From positions 35,845 to 99,844 of the forward strand of contig JAGFJG010000136.1 of the NCBI GenBank assembly GCA_024102915.1: DNA of 64,000 bases. The letters run 5' to 3'. Of this stretch, positions 1-9,050 are shown one piece after another. Below the pieces are notes generated by a model. It was given only the letters and a program-made list of their open reading frames with translations, did no database searches and had not been told where the DNA came from. The first letter of the stretch is position 1. Every line of letters begins with the position of its first letter. Made by a program: the position numbers and the translations under genes. This stretch comes from Caldilineales bacterium (GTDB taxonomy: Bacteria > Chloroflexota > Anaerolineae > J102).

Positions 1-213
1 ACGATAAGCCTCGCTATAAGGTATCTGCGGCCAGCCCGGCGCAACATCATATTGCTTGTGTCCCCAGTCGTCTCGCACCGTGATGATTGTGGGGCGGCGA
101 TCAACCGGCTCGTATCGCCATGCCGCCGATTGGCGCGCCTCGGCTGCCCGCACGTGGTCGGCATCGACCAGCATTTCCAGTTGTTCCAGATAGGGAGTGG
201 GATCGAAAGTCAT
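1..213 (-). CDS. Partial gene coupled to the opp operon (unrecognised; possibly URO-D-like)
   Basis: An open frame of 71 codons starts at an ATG at 213 and runs off the left edge. Its start overlaps the TGA stop of the upstream ATPase gene as ATGA, which indicates translational coupling and places it last (so far) in the opp-type operon. The visible N-terminus begins [20 protein letters not shown] and contains an acidic/Arg-rich stretch with W46-x-YEPVDRRP. The pattern is reminiscent of the N-terminus of uroporphyrinogen-decarboxylase-like proteins, but that is an impression only. No catalytic motif is visible in the fragment. Confidence 0.6.
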   Translation of the reverse strand, partial: MTFDPTPYLEQLEMLVDADHVRAAEARQSAAWRYEPVDRRPTIITVRDDWGHKQYDVAPGWPQIPYSEAYR

Positions 214-1301
214 ACGATGTTCTCGGTGATGGCGTTAGTTTGAATGGCCCCAAATCTGGTCCCCGTGATGCCCACCAGATCCAATTCGTGAGCGCGATGG
301 CAACTGACAAAGTGCCCCGGCTTGAGTTCGGTCATTTCCGGCGTCTCTTGCGAGCACAAATCGACAGCATAACGACAACGCGGGTGAAAATAACAGCCGG
401 AGGGCGGATTGGCGGGGTTGGGCACATCCCCTTCCAATGGCGTCATGTCCGAACGCACGGTGGGATCGGCCACCGGCACTGCCGCCATCAGGGCTTCGGT
501 GTAAGGGTGCAGCGGCTCGAAAAAGATGTCATGGGTCGGCGCCATCTCCACTATCTTGCCCACATACATCACCGTCACCCGATCGCAGATATGCTTGACG
601 ACGCTGAGATCGTGGGCGACAAAGAGATAGGTCAGGTTGAGCTTGCGCTGGAGGTCAAGCATCAGGTTCAGCACCTGGGCCTGCACCGAGACATCGAGCG
701 CCGATACCGGTTCGTCCGCCACTACCAGCCGGGGATGCAGCGCCAGGGCGCGGGCGATGACGATGCGCTGGCGTTGGCCGCCGCTGAATGCGTGGGGAAA
801 CCGCTGCATGTATTCTGGCCTCAACCCCACCAGTTGCAACAACTCGGCCACCCGTTCTGTCCGCTGATCTCGGCTCTTCATGCCGCCGATATTCAGCAAG
901 GGTTCGCCCACGATATCCAGCAGGTTCATGCGGGGATTGAGCGAAGCGAAGGGATCCTGAAAGATCATCTGCATCTCGCTGCGCAATGGCCGCATCTCGC
1001 TTTCGGGCAACGCGGCGATATCCACGACTGCCCCATCCTGTTTGCGGAAGAGCACCTGACCGGACGTCGGGTCGATGGCGCGCAAAATGCAGCGCGAGGT
1101 GGTGGTTTTACCGCAACCGCTCTCGCCCACAAGACCCAGCGTCTCCCCTTCGTTGATGTAGAAACTGACGCCATCCACCGCCCGTACCTGGCCCACCACG
1201 CGTTTGATGAAACCCTTTTTGATTGGGAAGTACTTCTTCAGGTTTTTGACTTCGAGGATGACTTGCGGGTCGTTCGATGATGGCACGGCGTTGGGACTCA
1301 A
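210..1301 (-). CDS. Opp/Dpp-type ABC transporter ATPase (OppF/DppF-like)
   Basis: This is the second ATPase of an oligopeptide/dipeptide-type importer, a cytoplasmic nucleotide-binding subunit that powers the two permeases encoded upstream. It has a Walker [10 protein letters not shown], a Q-loop region ([15 protein letters not shown]), the signature FSGGQRQR, Walker [12 protein letters not shown] and the H-loop ([10 protein letters not shown]). The C-terminus carries the Cys-rich oligopeptide-transporter tail (GCYFHPRC...C...C). The longer frame begins at a TTG inside the preceding gene. I chose the TTG at 1301, which overlaps the preceding TGA as TTGA; GTG at 1286 is the alternative, and neither has a clear Shine-Dalgarno. 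It is transcribed with the upstream ATPase and permeases. Confidence 0.88.
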   Translation of the reverse strand: MSPNAVPSSNDPQVILEVKNLKKYFPIKKGFIKRVVGQVRAVDGVSFYINEGETLGLVGESGCGKTTTSRCILRAIDPTSGQVLFRKQDGAVVDIAALPESEMRPLRSEMQMIFQDPFASLNPRMNLLDIVGEPLLNIGGMKSRDQRTERVAELLQLVGLRPEYMQRFPHAFSGGQRQRIVIARALALHPRLVVADEPVSALDVSVQAQVLNLMLDLQRKLNLTYLFVAHDLSVVKHICDRVTVMYVGKIVEMAPTHDIFFEPLHPYTEALMAAVPVADPTVRSDMTPLEGDVPNPANPPSGCYFHPRCRYAVDLCSQETPEMTELKPGHFVSCHRAHELDLVGITGTRFGAIQTNAITENIV

Positions 1302-2365
1302 GTTGATAGGACGGGCTGACCGGCGGTTTCTTCGGCTTCGTCGTGATACAAAAAGCAACTGGCCGATTGCACTTCGTTGACGGGAAGTAAAATCGGGGTG
1401 CGCCGGTTGCAGACGCCGGGCACGAAATCACCGCAGCGGGGATAGAAGGGACAGCCGGACGGACGGTTGAACGGGTGGGGGATCGAGCCCTCTATAGTGG
1501 GCAGAAATTGTTTGGATTCGGAATGGATGGTGGGGATGGACTTCAGCAGGGCGCGAGTGTAGGGGTGGAGCGGCCGGTGAAAGATATCCTGCACCGGGCC
1601 TTCTTCCATCACCCGCCCCAGGTACATTACCACCACGTAATCCGCCACCTGAGCGATCACCCCCAGGTCATGCGTGATGAAAATGATGGCCATGTTGTGA
1701 AATTCCTGCAGGTTGCGCAGCAAGCGCAAGACTTGAGCCTGGGTGGTCACATCGATGGCGGTTGTCGGTTCGTCGGCGATCAGAAGGCGGGGATCACAGG
1801 AAAGTGCCATGGCGATCATGGCGCGCTGGCGCAAACCGCCGCTGAGCTCCCAGGAATACATGCCCATGCGCTCTTCGGGGTGAGGCATCCCCACCTCTCT
1901 CATGCGCTCGATGGCGATCTCAGCCGCCTCACGTTTTCCCACCGGTCTGTGCAAGCGTACGGCTTCGATCAACTGATTGCCGATTGTGTGCACCGGGCTG
2001 AAAGCCGCCATCGGTTCCTGCGGGATCAGGGCGATCTCGCCGCCACGGATCGAGCGTATCGCCTTGCTATTGGCATCCTGCTTCGCCAGATCGATCACCT
2101 CCTCCTGCGCCCCACCGCTGGCGGAGGGCTTGCTAAAGAGGATTTCGCCTCCAACAATTCGGCCAGGTTTTTGAATAATCCGCAAGATCGATTTGATCGT
2201 CACGCTTTTGCCGCAGCCGCTCTCACCCACAATGCCGACGACATGCCCCGGATAAACATCGAAACTAACGCCGTCGACGGCTTTCACCATGCCCTCATCC
2301 AGGGCAAAGTAAGTTCTCAGGTCTCGTACAGAGAGAAGCGGCGTCGAAGTTGATTCCATGGTCAT
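1298..2365 (-). CDS. Opp/Dpp-type ABC transporter ATPase (OppD/DppD-like)
   Basis: This is the first ATPase of the importer, 355 residues. It shows Walker [11 protein letters not shown], signature LSGGLRQR, Walker [13 protein letters not shown], and the C-terminal Cys motif ([11 protein letters not shown]...C) typical of OppD/DppD; in some members of this family that tail binds an Fe-S cluster. Start ATG at 2365 lies immediately after the stop of the preceding permease gene (a second in-frame ATG is at 2359). The two ATPases probably form a heterodimer. Substrate cannot be read from the ATPase. The LacI regulator and sugar-acid enzymes nearby suggest a carbohydrate rather than a peptide. Confidence 0.9.
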   Translation of the reverse strand: MTMESTSTPLLSVRDLRTYFALDEGMVKAVDGVSFDVYPGHVVGIVGESGCGKSVTIKSILRIIQKPGRIVGGEILFSKPSASGGAQEEVIDLAKQDANSKAIRSIRGGEIALIPQEPMAAFSPVHTIGNQLIEAVRLHRPVGKREAAEIAIERMREVGMPHPEERMGMYSWELSGGLRQRAMIAMALSCDPRLLIADEPTTAIDVTTQAQVLRLLRNLQEFHNMAIIFITHDLGVIAQVADYVVVMYLGRVMEEGPVQDIFHRPLHPYTRALLKSIPTIHSESKQFLPTIEGSIPHPFNRPSGCPFYPRCGDFVPGVCNRRTPILLPVNEVQSASCFLYHDEAEETAGQPVLST

Positions 2366-3568
2366 TTACCGAGTGTATGGATCGGAGGCGTCACGCAGGC
2401 CGTCGCCAAAGATATTGAGTGTCAGCACGGTGATGATCACGGCCACGCCCGGTAGCAACAGCCACGGCGCCAACGCGATGGATTGCAGATTTTGCGCCTC
2501 CTGCAAGAGCACACCCCAACTGATGGCGGGGGGACGCAACCCCAGGCCGAGAAAACTGAGGAAGGTCTCGCTGATGATCATGACCGGGATCGCCAGCGTG
2601 ACGGCGGCGATGATATGGCTGTTCATGGTTGGGACCATGTGGCGAAACACGATGCGTGTCTGGCTGGCCCCGGAAAGCTTGGCCGCTATCACGAAGTCTT
2701 CCTCGCGCAACGATAAAAATCGTCCCCGTATCTCGCGCGCCAGGGTTGTCCAGCCGATCAGGGCCAGGATGACGGTGATGGCGAGGTAGGTCTGTTGCAC
2801 CGACCATGTACGCGGCAAGGCGGCGGTCAGCGCCAGCCAGATGGGAATGGCCGGGATCGATTGCAGCAATTCCACCAAACGCTGGATGATCATGTCTGGC
2901 GTGCCGCCGAAATACCCGGAAATCCCCCCCAAAATGATGCCAAGCACCGTACTGATCAAAACCGCCACCAGCCCGATCGACAGCGACACCTGCGTGCCAT
3001 ACATCAATCTTGACCATTGATCTCGACCCAGCCTGTCTGAACCAAGCAAAAATACCTTATCCTCCGATTCGGGATCGGCCAGACCGAGAAGGTGAATATT
3101 GGTCGAAATCAGGCCGAGCGCATCCCATTCGAAACCGGTGGCGAAGAGTTTGAGCGGAATTTTCTGGCTCTCGTCGATTTGCCACTCCATCCGCAGTGTT
3201 TCCTGATTGCGAGCGCCCTGCACGCCGTAAACATACAGACTTGGCCCGTTGTCCCAAAAATGCAGCCGCTGCACCGGGATGAAGGAACGTTTGGCGTCGG
3301 TTGTGTTCGGGTCCTGTGTACTGAAAAATCCGGGGAAGAAAGCGACGATGGCGATAATAAATACGATTACCGCACAAAAGACCGCCAGCCGATGTTTCTT
3401 GAATCGCCACCACACCAGCTTCCAGTTGGGCGCCACATAGAAAGCCTCGGCATCCTTCGCCTCACCGTCCGGGATCACCACCGCGTCCGCCAATGGATTC
3501 GGGGCGTCGTCGGTCTGGTTGCGTCCCATAGCATCCTGGCGAGGATCGACTGCGCTTGGCGTCATCAT
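2366..3568 (-). CDS. Opp/Dpp-type ABC transporter permease (OppC/DppC-like)
   Basis: Inner-membrane permease of 400 residues. It has a hydrophilic N-terminal segment, a first membrane helix after FKKHRLAVFCAV, a long extracytoplasmic insert (about residues 65-145), then the BPD_transp_1 core with the EAA loop (EDFVIAAKLSGASQTRIVFRH). The start is ATG at 3568: it is preceded by GGAGGA and overlaps the stop of the oppB-like gene as ATGA. A longer open frame upstream is read-through inside oppB. The insert between helices 1 and 2 is longer than in classic OppC, as in many Opp-type carbohydrate importers. Confidence 0.9.
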   Translation of the reverse strand: MMTPSAVDPRQDAMGRNQTDDAPNPLADAVVIPDGEAKDAEAFYVAPNWKLVWWRFKKHRLAVFCAVIVFIIAIVAFFPGFFSTQDPNTTDAKRSFIPVQRLHFWDNGPSLYVYGVQGARNQETLRMEWQIDESQKIPLKLFATGFEWDALGLISTNIHLLGLADPESEDKVFLLGSDRLGRDQWSRLMYGTQVSLSIGLVAVLISTVLGIILGGISGYFGGTPDMIIQRLVELLQSIPAIPIWLALTAALPRTWSVQQTYLAITVILALIGWTTLAREIRGRFLSLREEDFVIAAKLSGASQTRIVFRHMVPTMNSHIIAAVTLAIPVMIISETFLSFLGLGLRPPAISWGVLLQEAQNLQSIALAPWLLLPGVAVIITVLTLNIFGDGLRDASDPYTR

Positions 3569-4551
3569 TCCTCCATGCGAATGCGAGGGTCGGTCCAGGC
3601 CAGGAGGACGTCGGAAATCAGGGTGCCGATCACGGCCAGAGCGAAATAGACCAACACAATCGTCCCGGCCAGAAACATGTCCTGGCTGGTCAACGAGCGC
3701 AGAAGCATCGGGCCTATCGTCGGCAAATTTAACACGGTGGCGACGATCAGGCTGCCGGAAAAAATCAGGGGCAGGTACCAGCCCAGGCTGCTGATCAACG
3801 GGTTGATGGCAAGACGCACGGGGTATTTCATGACCAACCGCCACTCGGACATGCCCTTGGCTCTCGCCATCTCCATATATGGTTTGTTCAATTCGTCCAG
3901 GAGATTGGCGCGCATAATTCGCGCCAGTCGCGCGGTTCCATCCAGCCCCAGGATGATGATCGGCAACCAGATGTGTTTGCCCAAATCAACAACGCGCCCC
4001 GCGCTCCAGGGCGCATCCGCATATTCCGGTGAAAACAGGCCGGTAACGGTGATGCCAAAATAGGCAAAGGCGAGCCACATCAGTATGAGCGCTGTCATAA
4101 AGGTGGGCGTGGCGACGCCGATATAATTAAATACGGTGAAAGAATAATCGAGTACCGAATACTGCTTGGTGGCGGATATGATGCCGATGGGCACTGCCAA
4201 AGCCCAGGTAAAAAAGAAGGTGAATAAACCCAAGATCACCGTCAACATCAGCCTCTCGCCGATGAGTTCCGAAATCGGTTTTTTCCAATCCAACGAAACG
4301 CCAAGATCGCCGCGAAGTATCCGGCTCATCCACTTGAAATATTGGATATAGAGGGGCTGATCCAGACCATAGAGCTCTCGCAAAGCCTCGATCTGCGCCC
4401 GATCGACGGAGGAGCCCGAGGCGGACAACTCAGCCACATAGCTGGTCACAAAATCACCGGGCGGCGCCTGGATGAGCAGAAACGCGATGATCGTAAAAAT
4501 GAACAGCAGGATCGGCAGAATGATCAGCCGCTTGGCAATGTAGATCGACAT
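3565..4551 (-). CDS. Opp/Dpp-type ABC transporter permease (OppB/DppB-like)
   Basis: Inner-membrane permease of 328 residues, the usual OppB length. Helix 1 (IAKRLIILPILLFIFTIIAF) is followed by the family's periplasmic segment and the binding-protein-dependent permease core. The EAA-type loop reads YMEMARAKGMSEWRLVMKYP. The start ATG at 4551 follows an intergenic segment holding two strong hairpins, which separate it from the binding-protein gene. It overlaps the next permease by 4 bp (ATGA). It pairs with the OppC-like subunit to form the channel. Confidence 0.9.
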   Translation of the reverse strand: MSIYIAKRLIILPILLFIFTIIAFLLIQAPPGDFVTSYVAELSASGSSVDRAQIEALRELYGLDQPLYIQYFKWMSRILRGDLGVSLDWKKPISELIGERLMLTVILGLFTFFFTWALAVPIGIISATKQYSVLDYSFTVFNYIGVATPTFMTALILMWLAFAYFGITVTGLFSPEYADAPWSAGRVVDLGKHIWLPIIILGLDGTARLARIMRANLLDELNKPYMEMARAKGMSEWRLVMKYPVRLAINPLISSLGWYLPLIFSGSLIVATVLNLPTIGPMLLRSLTSQDMFLAGTIVLVYFALAVIGTLISDVLLAWTDPRIRMEE

Positions 4552-4564
4552 GGGGTATGCGAGT

Positions 4565-4614
4565 GATGCGTTCCCCTTCCTTATTCACCCCGGAACGGGA
4601 AAGGGGAACGCATC
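4565..4614. repeat. Intercistronic hairpin (nearer oppB)
   Basis: The left arm GATGCGTTCCCCTTCC (4565-4580) pairs with the right arm GGAAAGGGGAACGCATC (4598-4614), a 16-bp stem with one bulged A. It lies between the binding-protein gene and the permease genes. It is probably an RNA-stability or partial-termination element giving more binding protein than permease (inference). No U-tract follows on the minus strand, so it is not a canonical terminator. Confidence 0.7.
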
Positions 4615-4619
4615 GGAAC

Positions 4620-4664
4620 GCTATGACCGGTTGCCCTCATAAAGGAGTAACATCCGGTCATAGC
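4620..4664. repeat. Intercistronic hairpin (nearer the binding-protein gene)
   Basis: A perfect 11-bp inverted repeat GCTATGACCGG / CCGGTCATAGC (4620-4630 and 4654-4664) with a 23-nt loop. It lies 15 bp downstream of the binding-protein stop on the minus strand. Together with the adjacent hairpin at 4565-4614 it makes a double stem-loop in the operon's longest internal gap. Confidence 0.7.
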
Positions 4665-4679
4665 TATGTTGTGAATGTG

Positions 4680-6737
4680 TTATTGCGAGAAGTAGTACTG
4701 TTCAGGACGGGTATTGCCGGGCGTGCGCAACGGCCAATCGTTGCCGGCCACTTCGGGCACGTTGTGCAGATTGTCGTTGACGACAAGCACACCCTGCACC
4801 ATCGGCGTCAGGCCTACCGTACCGACTTCCCAGAGGTTGTCAACCCAGACTCTGAACAGTTCCTGAGCCAACTCGATCTGGCGGTCTCGATCGGACAACT
4901 TCGCCTCGTCGATGATCTCCATGAGCTTCGCAATCTCAGGTGTGGGTTCAACGCCTTCAGCGCCGCCAGAATTGATCCACTGGCGTACCAACGGAGCGAA
5001 GACGAGTGCGGGTGAACTTCGGGGATCCATCTTGGGCTGGCCGCTGAAGGGGAAGCCCGTGGTGTCCTCGTTCCAGATTTCCATCATCAGGTCGCTGGTA
5101 TCGCGCATGGCGAAGTGCAGCGTGCGCTCGCGCAGTTCGATGTGGGCGCGGATGCCGACGTCCGCCCAATTCTCGGCGATCAATTGGCCGATGTCGGGCC
5201 AGGCGGCGAACACATCGGAGACGCCGATTTCCAGATCGAGAGGCTGTCCATCAGGCCGCAGACGGAATCCCTCGCTATCGCGTTCGGTCAGGCCGATGCT
5301 GTCCAGCATTTCGTTCGCCAGATCGGCGTCGTACTCCGTGTACTTAAAGGCGTATTCATCGCCAGGGTAGTAAGGATGGAAGGGAGCGGGAACGCCCTGG
5401 CGAGCCTCACCCAGGCCCAGGAAGGCCAGTTCCTTGATAGCCTCCCGGTCGATTGCATGGGAGAGGGCGATGCGGAAGTCCTTGTTCTGAAGCAATTCGC
5501 CAATGACGGGGTCTTTGACGTAGGTCTGGTTGAACATCACGACTGCATCGGACCCGCCAAAGGTGGGGTAGGTGATGACGTGATAGTTGCCGTTCGCCTC
5601 ATTCTCCTTCAGCACAGGATAATTGTTCATGGCGATGTGACGGCCCTGCATATCGATTTGCCCCCCGACCGCAGCCAGGTTCAGCGCTTCTCTGTCTGCG
5701 AAGAAGGTAAACGTGACCTGGTCGACGTAGGGAAGCTGGTTGCCTTCGGCATCCACGGCAAAATAGTAGGGGTTGCGGACGATGGTGAAGATGTTGTCGG
5801 CAACGGTGGTGCCGCTTGGTGCCCAGGCGGCCGTAGAAGGCCGATTACCGCTGAGGTGCGGCAGCGCCTCTTTGCGGAACAGTTCGACCCATGTCTCGAA
5901 TCCAGCCTCCGCCACCTTGGACTGCAGTTCAGCCTCGTCGGTGAAGGCAGGATGGAATTGTTGCAGGTAATGGGCTGGAGCGAATGCCAGATTGTCGATG
6001 AGGGCGTCGGCTCCATCCTTGTTCGCCAAATCCAACAGGAAAGCTGTATTCGGTTGCTCGAACGTCCATTTCACAGCGTAATCGTTGACCTTTTCCACCT
6101 TTACGGTCGAGCCATCGCCATTCACCATCCACGCAGGAATCGATGGGGTCAAGTCCTCGTTGAGCAGGATGTTCTCATACCAGAACATGATATCGTCAGC
6201 GGTAAAGGGTTCACCGTCCGACCACTTCATGCCATCGCGCAGTAACACCGTCCACTCGGTGAAGTCATCGTTGGATTCCCAACCTTTGGCGATATGCGGA
6301 ATGACTTCGCTGCCATCTGGCGCATGCCGGACAAGGGCATCGTAAACCACACGGGTGTAGTTGTTGTGATCCGAAGGCCCAAGGAACGCCCGGCGCAGGG
6401 TTCCGCCGTACTGGCCGATCGACTCGACCACTTCCTCCACCAACGGCTCTTCCGGCAATCGCTCATCCACAGGCGGAAGTTCACCGGCTGCGACCATTTC
6501 GGCCAGCATTGGCGCTTCGTGATACTTCGATTCCATTGCCGGTTCCTCGGCGGCGGGCTCTTCTGCCGCAGGGGCTTCAGTCGCTGCCGGTTCCTCAGCC
6601 GCAGGTTGTTCGGCGGCGGGTTGTTCGGCGGCGGGCGCTGGGGTCGCTGCTGGTGCAGCGCATCCAACGAGCGCCAGGCCGAAGATCAGCAATAGACTGC
6701 TGATCAAGATCAGGTTTCGGGACCACTTGATACTCAT
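4680..6737 (-). CDS. Opp-type solute-binding lipoprotein (SBP_bac_5 family)
   Basis: Extracytoplasmic substrate-binding protein of 685 residues. The signal peptide ends in lipobox LVGC (Cys25), so it is membrane-anchored by lipid. An Ala/Pro/Glu-rich linker (about residues 26-75) leads to the SBP_bac_5 fold (GKGWESNDDFTEWTVLLRDG; WSDGEPFTADD). The ATG at 6737 has an excellent ribosome site (AAGGAGG, 6 nt spacing); the longer frame upstream is not needed. At over 600 residues it resembles the large Opp-type binding proteins, including oligosaccharide binders. It is the first gene of the transporter operon, downstream of and co-oriented with the LacI-type regulator. Confidence 0.9.
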   Translation of the reverse strand: MSIKWSRNLILISSLLLIFGLALVGCAAPAATPAPAAEQPAAEQPAAEEPAATEAPAAEEPAAEEPAMESKYHEAPMLAEMVAAGELPPVDERLPEEPLVEEVVESIGQYGGTLRRAFLGPSDHNNYTRVVYDALVRHAPDGSEVIPHIAKGWESNDDFTEWTVLLRDGMKWSDGEPFTADDIMFWYENILLNEDLTPSIPAWMVNGDGSTVKVEKVNDYAVKWTFEQPNTAFLLDLANKDGADALIDNLAFAPAHYLQQFHPAFTDEAELQSKVAEAGFETWVELFRKEALPHLSGNRPSTAAWAPSGTTVADNIFTIVRNPYYFAVDAEGNQLPYVDQVTFTFFADREALNLAAVGGQIDMQGRHIAMNNYPVLKENEANGNYHVITYPTFGGSDAVVMFNQTYVKDPVIGELLQNKDFRIALSHAIDREAIKELAFLGLGEARQGVPAPFHPYYPGDEYAFKYTEYDADLANEMLDSIGLTERDSEGFRLRPDGQPLDLEIGVSDVFAAWPDIGQLIAENWADVGIRAHIELRERTLHFAMRDTSDLMMEIWNEDTTGFPFSGQPKMDPRSSPALVFAPLVRQWINSGGAEGVEPTPEIAKLMEIIDEAKLSDRDRQIELAQELFRVWVDNLWEVGTVGLTPMVQGVLVVNDNLHNVPEVAGNDWPLRTPGNTRPEQYYFSQ

Positions 6738-6964
6738 TATCAATCCTCCTTGGATTCTAGTCGCCCTGAGCGACGTCAATGTCGAGGGCTGTTGCTTGGC
6801 GGCCAGCATAGCCAACCGCTATCGAGTTGGTGCCAACGATTCGTAATTTAGATTCGTGTCGATATCCACCTCCGGATGTGCCAATTGGTTGGTTGTGATC
6901 TAATCGTATGTGGGACTAACTCTCACGCACGCGCTCGACTCCAAGCCGACAGGTGCGCAATCGT

Positions 6965-7963
6965 TCATGGTGCACTGGCCCGCACGATCAACTCGGGGCG
7001 GATGACGATTTTCTTGCCCCTATTTTCTTCCCCATTCAACTGATCGAACAGAAGCTCAAATGCGGATATGCCCATTTGCTCTCTCGGCTGGCGACAGGTT
7101 GTCAACGCAGGTGTGACCAGATCGGCAAGTCGGATGTCGTCGTAGCCGGCAATAGCGATGTCATCAGGCACACGAAGCCCCATGGATTTGCATGCCCGCA
7201 TTGCGCCGACGGCTACCAGGTCATTGTAACAGAATATCGCGGTCAGGTCGCTATTCGTCTCCAGCAGTTTCCGCGCTGCGGCTTCACCCTCATCGACCAT
7301 GGGGCGGCAGTGCTGTACCCATCTCTCTTCGGGTTCGATTCCGGCCATCCTCATCGCCTCGGAATAACCCTGCCGCCGACCCAGACCGCTGTACGAGCAT
7401 TCCGGCCCGGCCAGCAAGCCGATCGCCCTATGCCCGCCCGCCAGCAAATGTTGCGTCATGGTACGACCGCCAGCCGCATCGTCCGTCAGAATACAGTTGA
7501 AGCTCTCATCGACGATCAGATTGACGCTCGTTACAGCCGGAAACTGCATCAGGACGGCTCGCAATGTGTCGCTCGCTTGCCTGAGGCCACAGACAACGAC
7601 GCCATCGACGCGCGCTGATTCCAATGATCCCAAAACTGCCTCTTCCCGATCTGGCTCTTCGTCCGTACCGCACAGAAACACTTTGTAACCGGCCTCGTAA
7701 GCGGCAATCTCGACGCCGCGGGCGAGATCGGAGAAAAACGGGTTGGCGATGTCAGGTACAACCAGGCCGATGGTCATAGTGCGCGATGTCGCCAGACTTC
7801 GGGCGATGCCGCTGGGCCGGTATCCGGTCTGGTCGATGATGCTCAGAATCGTCTCCCGCGTGGAATCGCTCACTTCCCCCTTATTGTTGATGACACGAGA
7901 GACCGTCTGGCTGGAAACGCCCGCCAGTTTGGCCACATCGCTGATTGTCACTCGGCCAGCCAT
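6965..7963 (-). CDS. LacI-family transcriptional regulator
   Basis: A 332-residue repressor. The N-terminal helix-turn-helix and hinge helix are classic (ISDVAKLAGVSSQTVSRVIN; YRPSGIARSLATSRT). They are followed by a periplasmic-binding-like ligand domain (IGLVVPDIANPFFSDLARGV, IAIAGYDDIRLADLVTP). Such proteins usually respond to a sugar or sugar derivative. The gene sits between the transporter operon (same strand, 227 bp downstream) and the divergent SDR/racemase genes. Two tandem lac-like operator sequences lie in the divergent promoter 33 bp upstream of its start, which supports autoregulation and control of the catabolic genes. Confidence 0.92.
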   Translation of the reverse strand: MAGRVTISDVAKLAGVSSQTVSRVINNKGEVSDSTRETILSIIDQTGYRPSGIARSLATSRTMTIGLVVPDIANPFFSDLARGVEIAAYEAGYKVFLCGTDEEPDREEAVLGSLESARVDGVVVCGLRQASDTLRAVLMQFPAVTSVNLIVDESFNCILTDDAAGGRTMTQHLLAGGHRAIGLLAGPECSYSGLGRRQGYSEAMRMAGIEPEERWVQHCRPMVDEGEAAARKLLETNSDLTAIFCYNDLVAVGAMRACKSMGLRVPDDIAIAGYDDIRLADLVTPALTTCRQPREQMGISAFELLFDQLNGEENRGKKIVIRPELIVRASAP

Positions 7964-7995
7964 TTACATATGCATCGTCGCATGGTACACTGATT

Positions 7996-8020
7996 GTGAG
8001 CGGTAACGTGAGCGGTAACA
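7996..8020. promoter_or_regulatory. Tandem lac-like operator (two copies of a 12-bp unit)
   Basis: The 12-mer GTGAGCGGTAAC occurs twice back to back (7996-8007 and 8008-8019). With neighbouring bases the first copy reads ATTGTGAGCGGTAAC, close to the left part of the E. coli lac operator. Each unit is a partial palindrome around a central CG (GTGAGC | GGTAAC), as LacI-family proteins prefer. It lies in the 178-bp divergent region between the repressor and SDR genes. Confidence 0.65.
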
Positions 8021-8141
8021 CCGTTGTTTCTGTACAATATCTTACTTTAATCCGCCTGTCAAGTCATCTCGAAAATCCCCTAAAACTCATTTGAAGATCG
8101 GCTGAACCGGTCAATGAATCATACTCGCACGAGGAAGTGAA

Positions 8142-8975
8142 ATGGATTCGGATTATGTAAATTCGTTATTCGATTTGCAGGGCAAGGTCGTAGCCGCAAC
8201 GGGCGGGGGCGGGGTGCTTGTCGGGGAACTCTCTCGTGGATTGGCGGCTGCAGGCGCCAAGATCGCCGTCCTTGACATTGATGAAAATGCCGCAAAGCGA
8301 GTCGCAGAAGAGATCAATGCGGCGGGCGGGATAGCGATGGGCTTTAAAGTGGATGTACTGAATAAAGAGAGCGTTGCTGCCGGTTTGCAAAACATACTCG
8401 ATCGATTTGGCACAGTGGACATCCTGATCAACGGCGCCGGGGGCAACAAAAAACAGGCGACCACTTCGCCCGACCTTTCGTTCTTCGACCTGCCCCAGGA
8501 CGCTTTCCAATGGGTCTTCGATCTGAACTTCATCGGCACATTGCTGCCCAGCCAGGTATTCGGAAAGTTCATGGCCCAGCGCCAACAGGGCAGCATCCTC
8601 AATATCTCGTCGATGAACTCGTATCGGCCCTTGACTCGCATCCCGGCCTATTCGGCTGCCAAGGCTGCCGTCAGTAATTTCACGCAATGGCTGGCCGTGC
8701 ACATCGCCCAGGAATACTCCCCCAACATCCGGGTCAACGCCCTTGCCCCCGGCTTTTATCTCACCGAACAGAACCGCTTCCTTTTGACGGAAGCGAGCAG
8801 CGGCGAACTGACCCCGCGCGGCCAGACGATCATCGATCACACGCCTATGGGCCGATTCGGCGACGCTTCCGATCTGGTGGGGACGACGATCTGGCTCCTG
8901 TCCCCCGCATCATCATTTGTCACCGGCATCGTCGTACCCATCGACGGCGGCTTCTCCGCATTTGGCGGCGTTTAG
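8142..8975 (+). CDS. SDR oxidoreductase, D-mannonate/fructuronate-type
   Basis: A cytoplasmic NAD(P)-dependent short-chain dehydrogenase of 277 residues. It has the nucleotide motif TGGGGVLV (T20-V27), NGAGG near residue 97, the catalytic Ser in ISSMNS, and Y170-x-x-x-K174 (YSAAK). The TGGGGVL form is typical of the YjmF/UxuB-like SDRs that reduce fructuronate to mannonate, but here the usual last Gly is Val followed by Gly. GAGGAAG precedes the ATG. It is the first gene of a plus-strand pair with the LarA-like racemase and is divergent from the LacI-type regulator, so a sugar-acid pathway role is likely. The exact substrate is not determined. Confidence 0.85.
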   Translation: MDSDYVNSLFDLQGKVVAATGGGGVLVGELSRGLAAAGAKIAVLDIDENAAKRVAEEINAAGGIAMGFKVDVLNKESVAAGLQNILDRFGTVDILINGAGGNKKQATTSPDLSFFDLPQDAFQWVFDLNFIGTLLPSQVFGKFMAQRQQGSILNISSMNSYRPLTRIPAYSAAKAAVSNFTQWLAVHIAQEYSPNIRVNALAPGFYLTEQNRFLLTEASSGELTPRGQTIIDHTPMGRFGDASDLVGTTIWLLSPASSFVTGIVVPIDGGFSAFGGV

Positions 8976-8984
8976 TCTTATCAG

Positions 8985-9017
8985 AGGTGACAGTCACTTG
9001 CGAAGTGACTGTCACCT
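8985..9017. repeat. Perfect hairpin of the GGTGACAGTCAC repeat family
   Basis: AGGTGACAGTCACTT and AAGTGACTGTCACCT form a perfect 15-bp stem with a 3-nt loop, 10 bp after the SDR stop. The core GGTGACAGTCAC plus its reverse complement recurs at 47032-47066, so this is a dispersed repeat as well as a possible attenuator between SDR and racemase genes. No T-tract follows. Confidence 0.8.
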
Positions 9018-9050
9018 GACTGCTTTGCTTGGTCAGATTAGGAGGCAAAA

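Noticed and set aside
87..1280. Long plus-strand frame opposite the OppF-like ATPase
   Set aside because: It is the antisense shadow of a clear ABC ATPase; composition is His/Gln/Arg-rich without a recognisable fold.
5115..6245. 376-codon plus-strand frame opposite the binding-protein gene
   Set aside because: Antisense shadow of the lipoprotein gene, which has a perfect ribosome site and lipobox.
6790..6850. CCAACCGCTATCGAGTTGG as a LacI operator upstream of the binding-protein gene
   Set aside because: Only 5-bp arms and no similarity to the GTGAGCGGTAAC units found in the divergent promoter.
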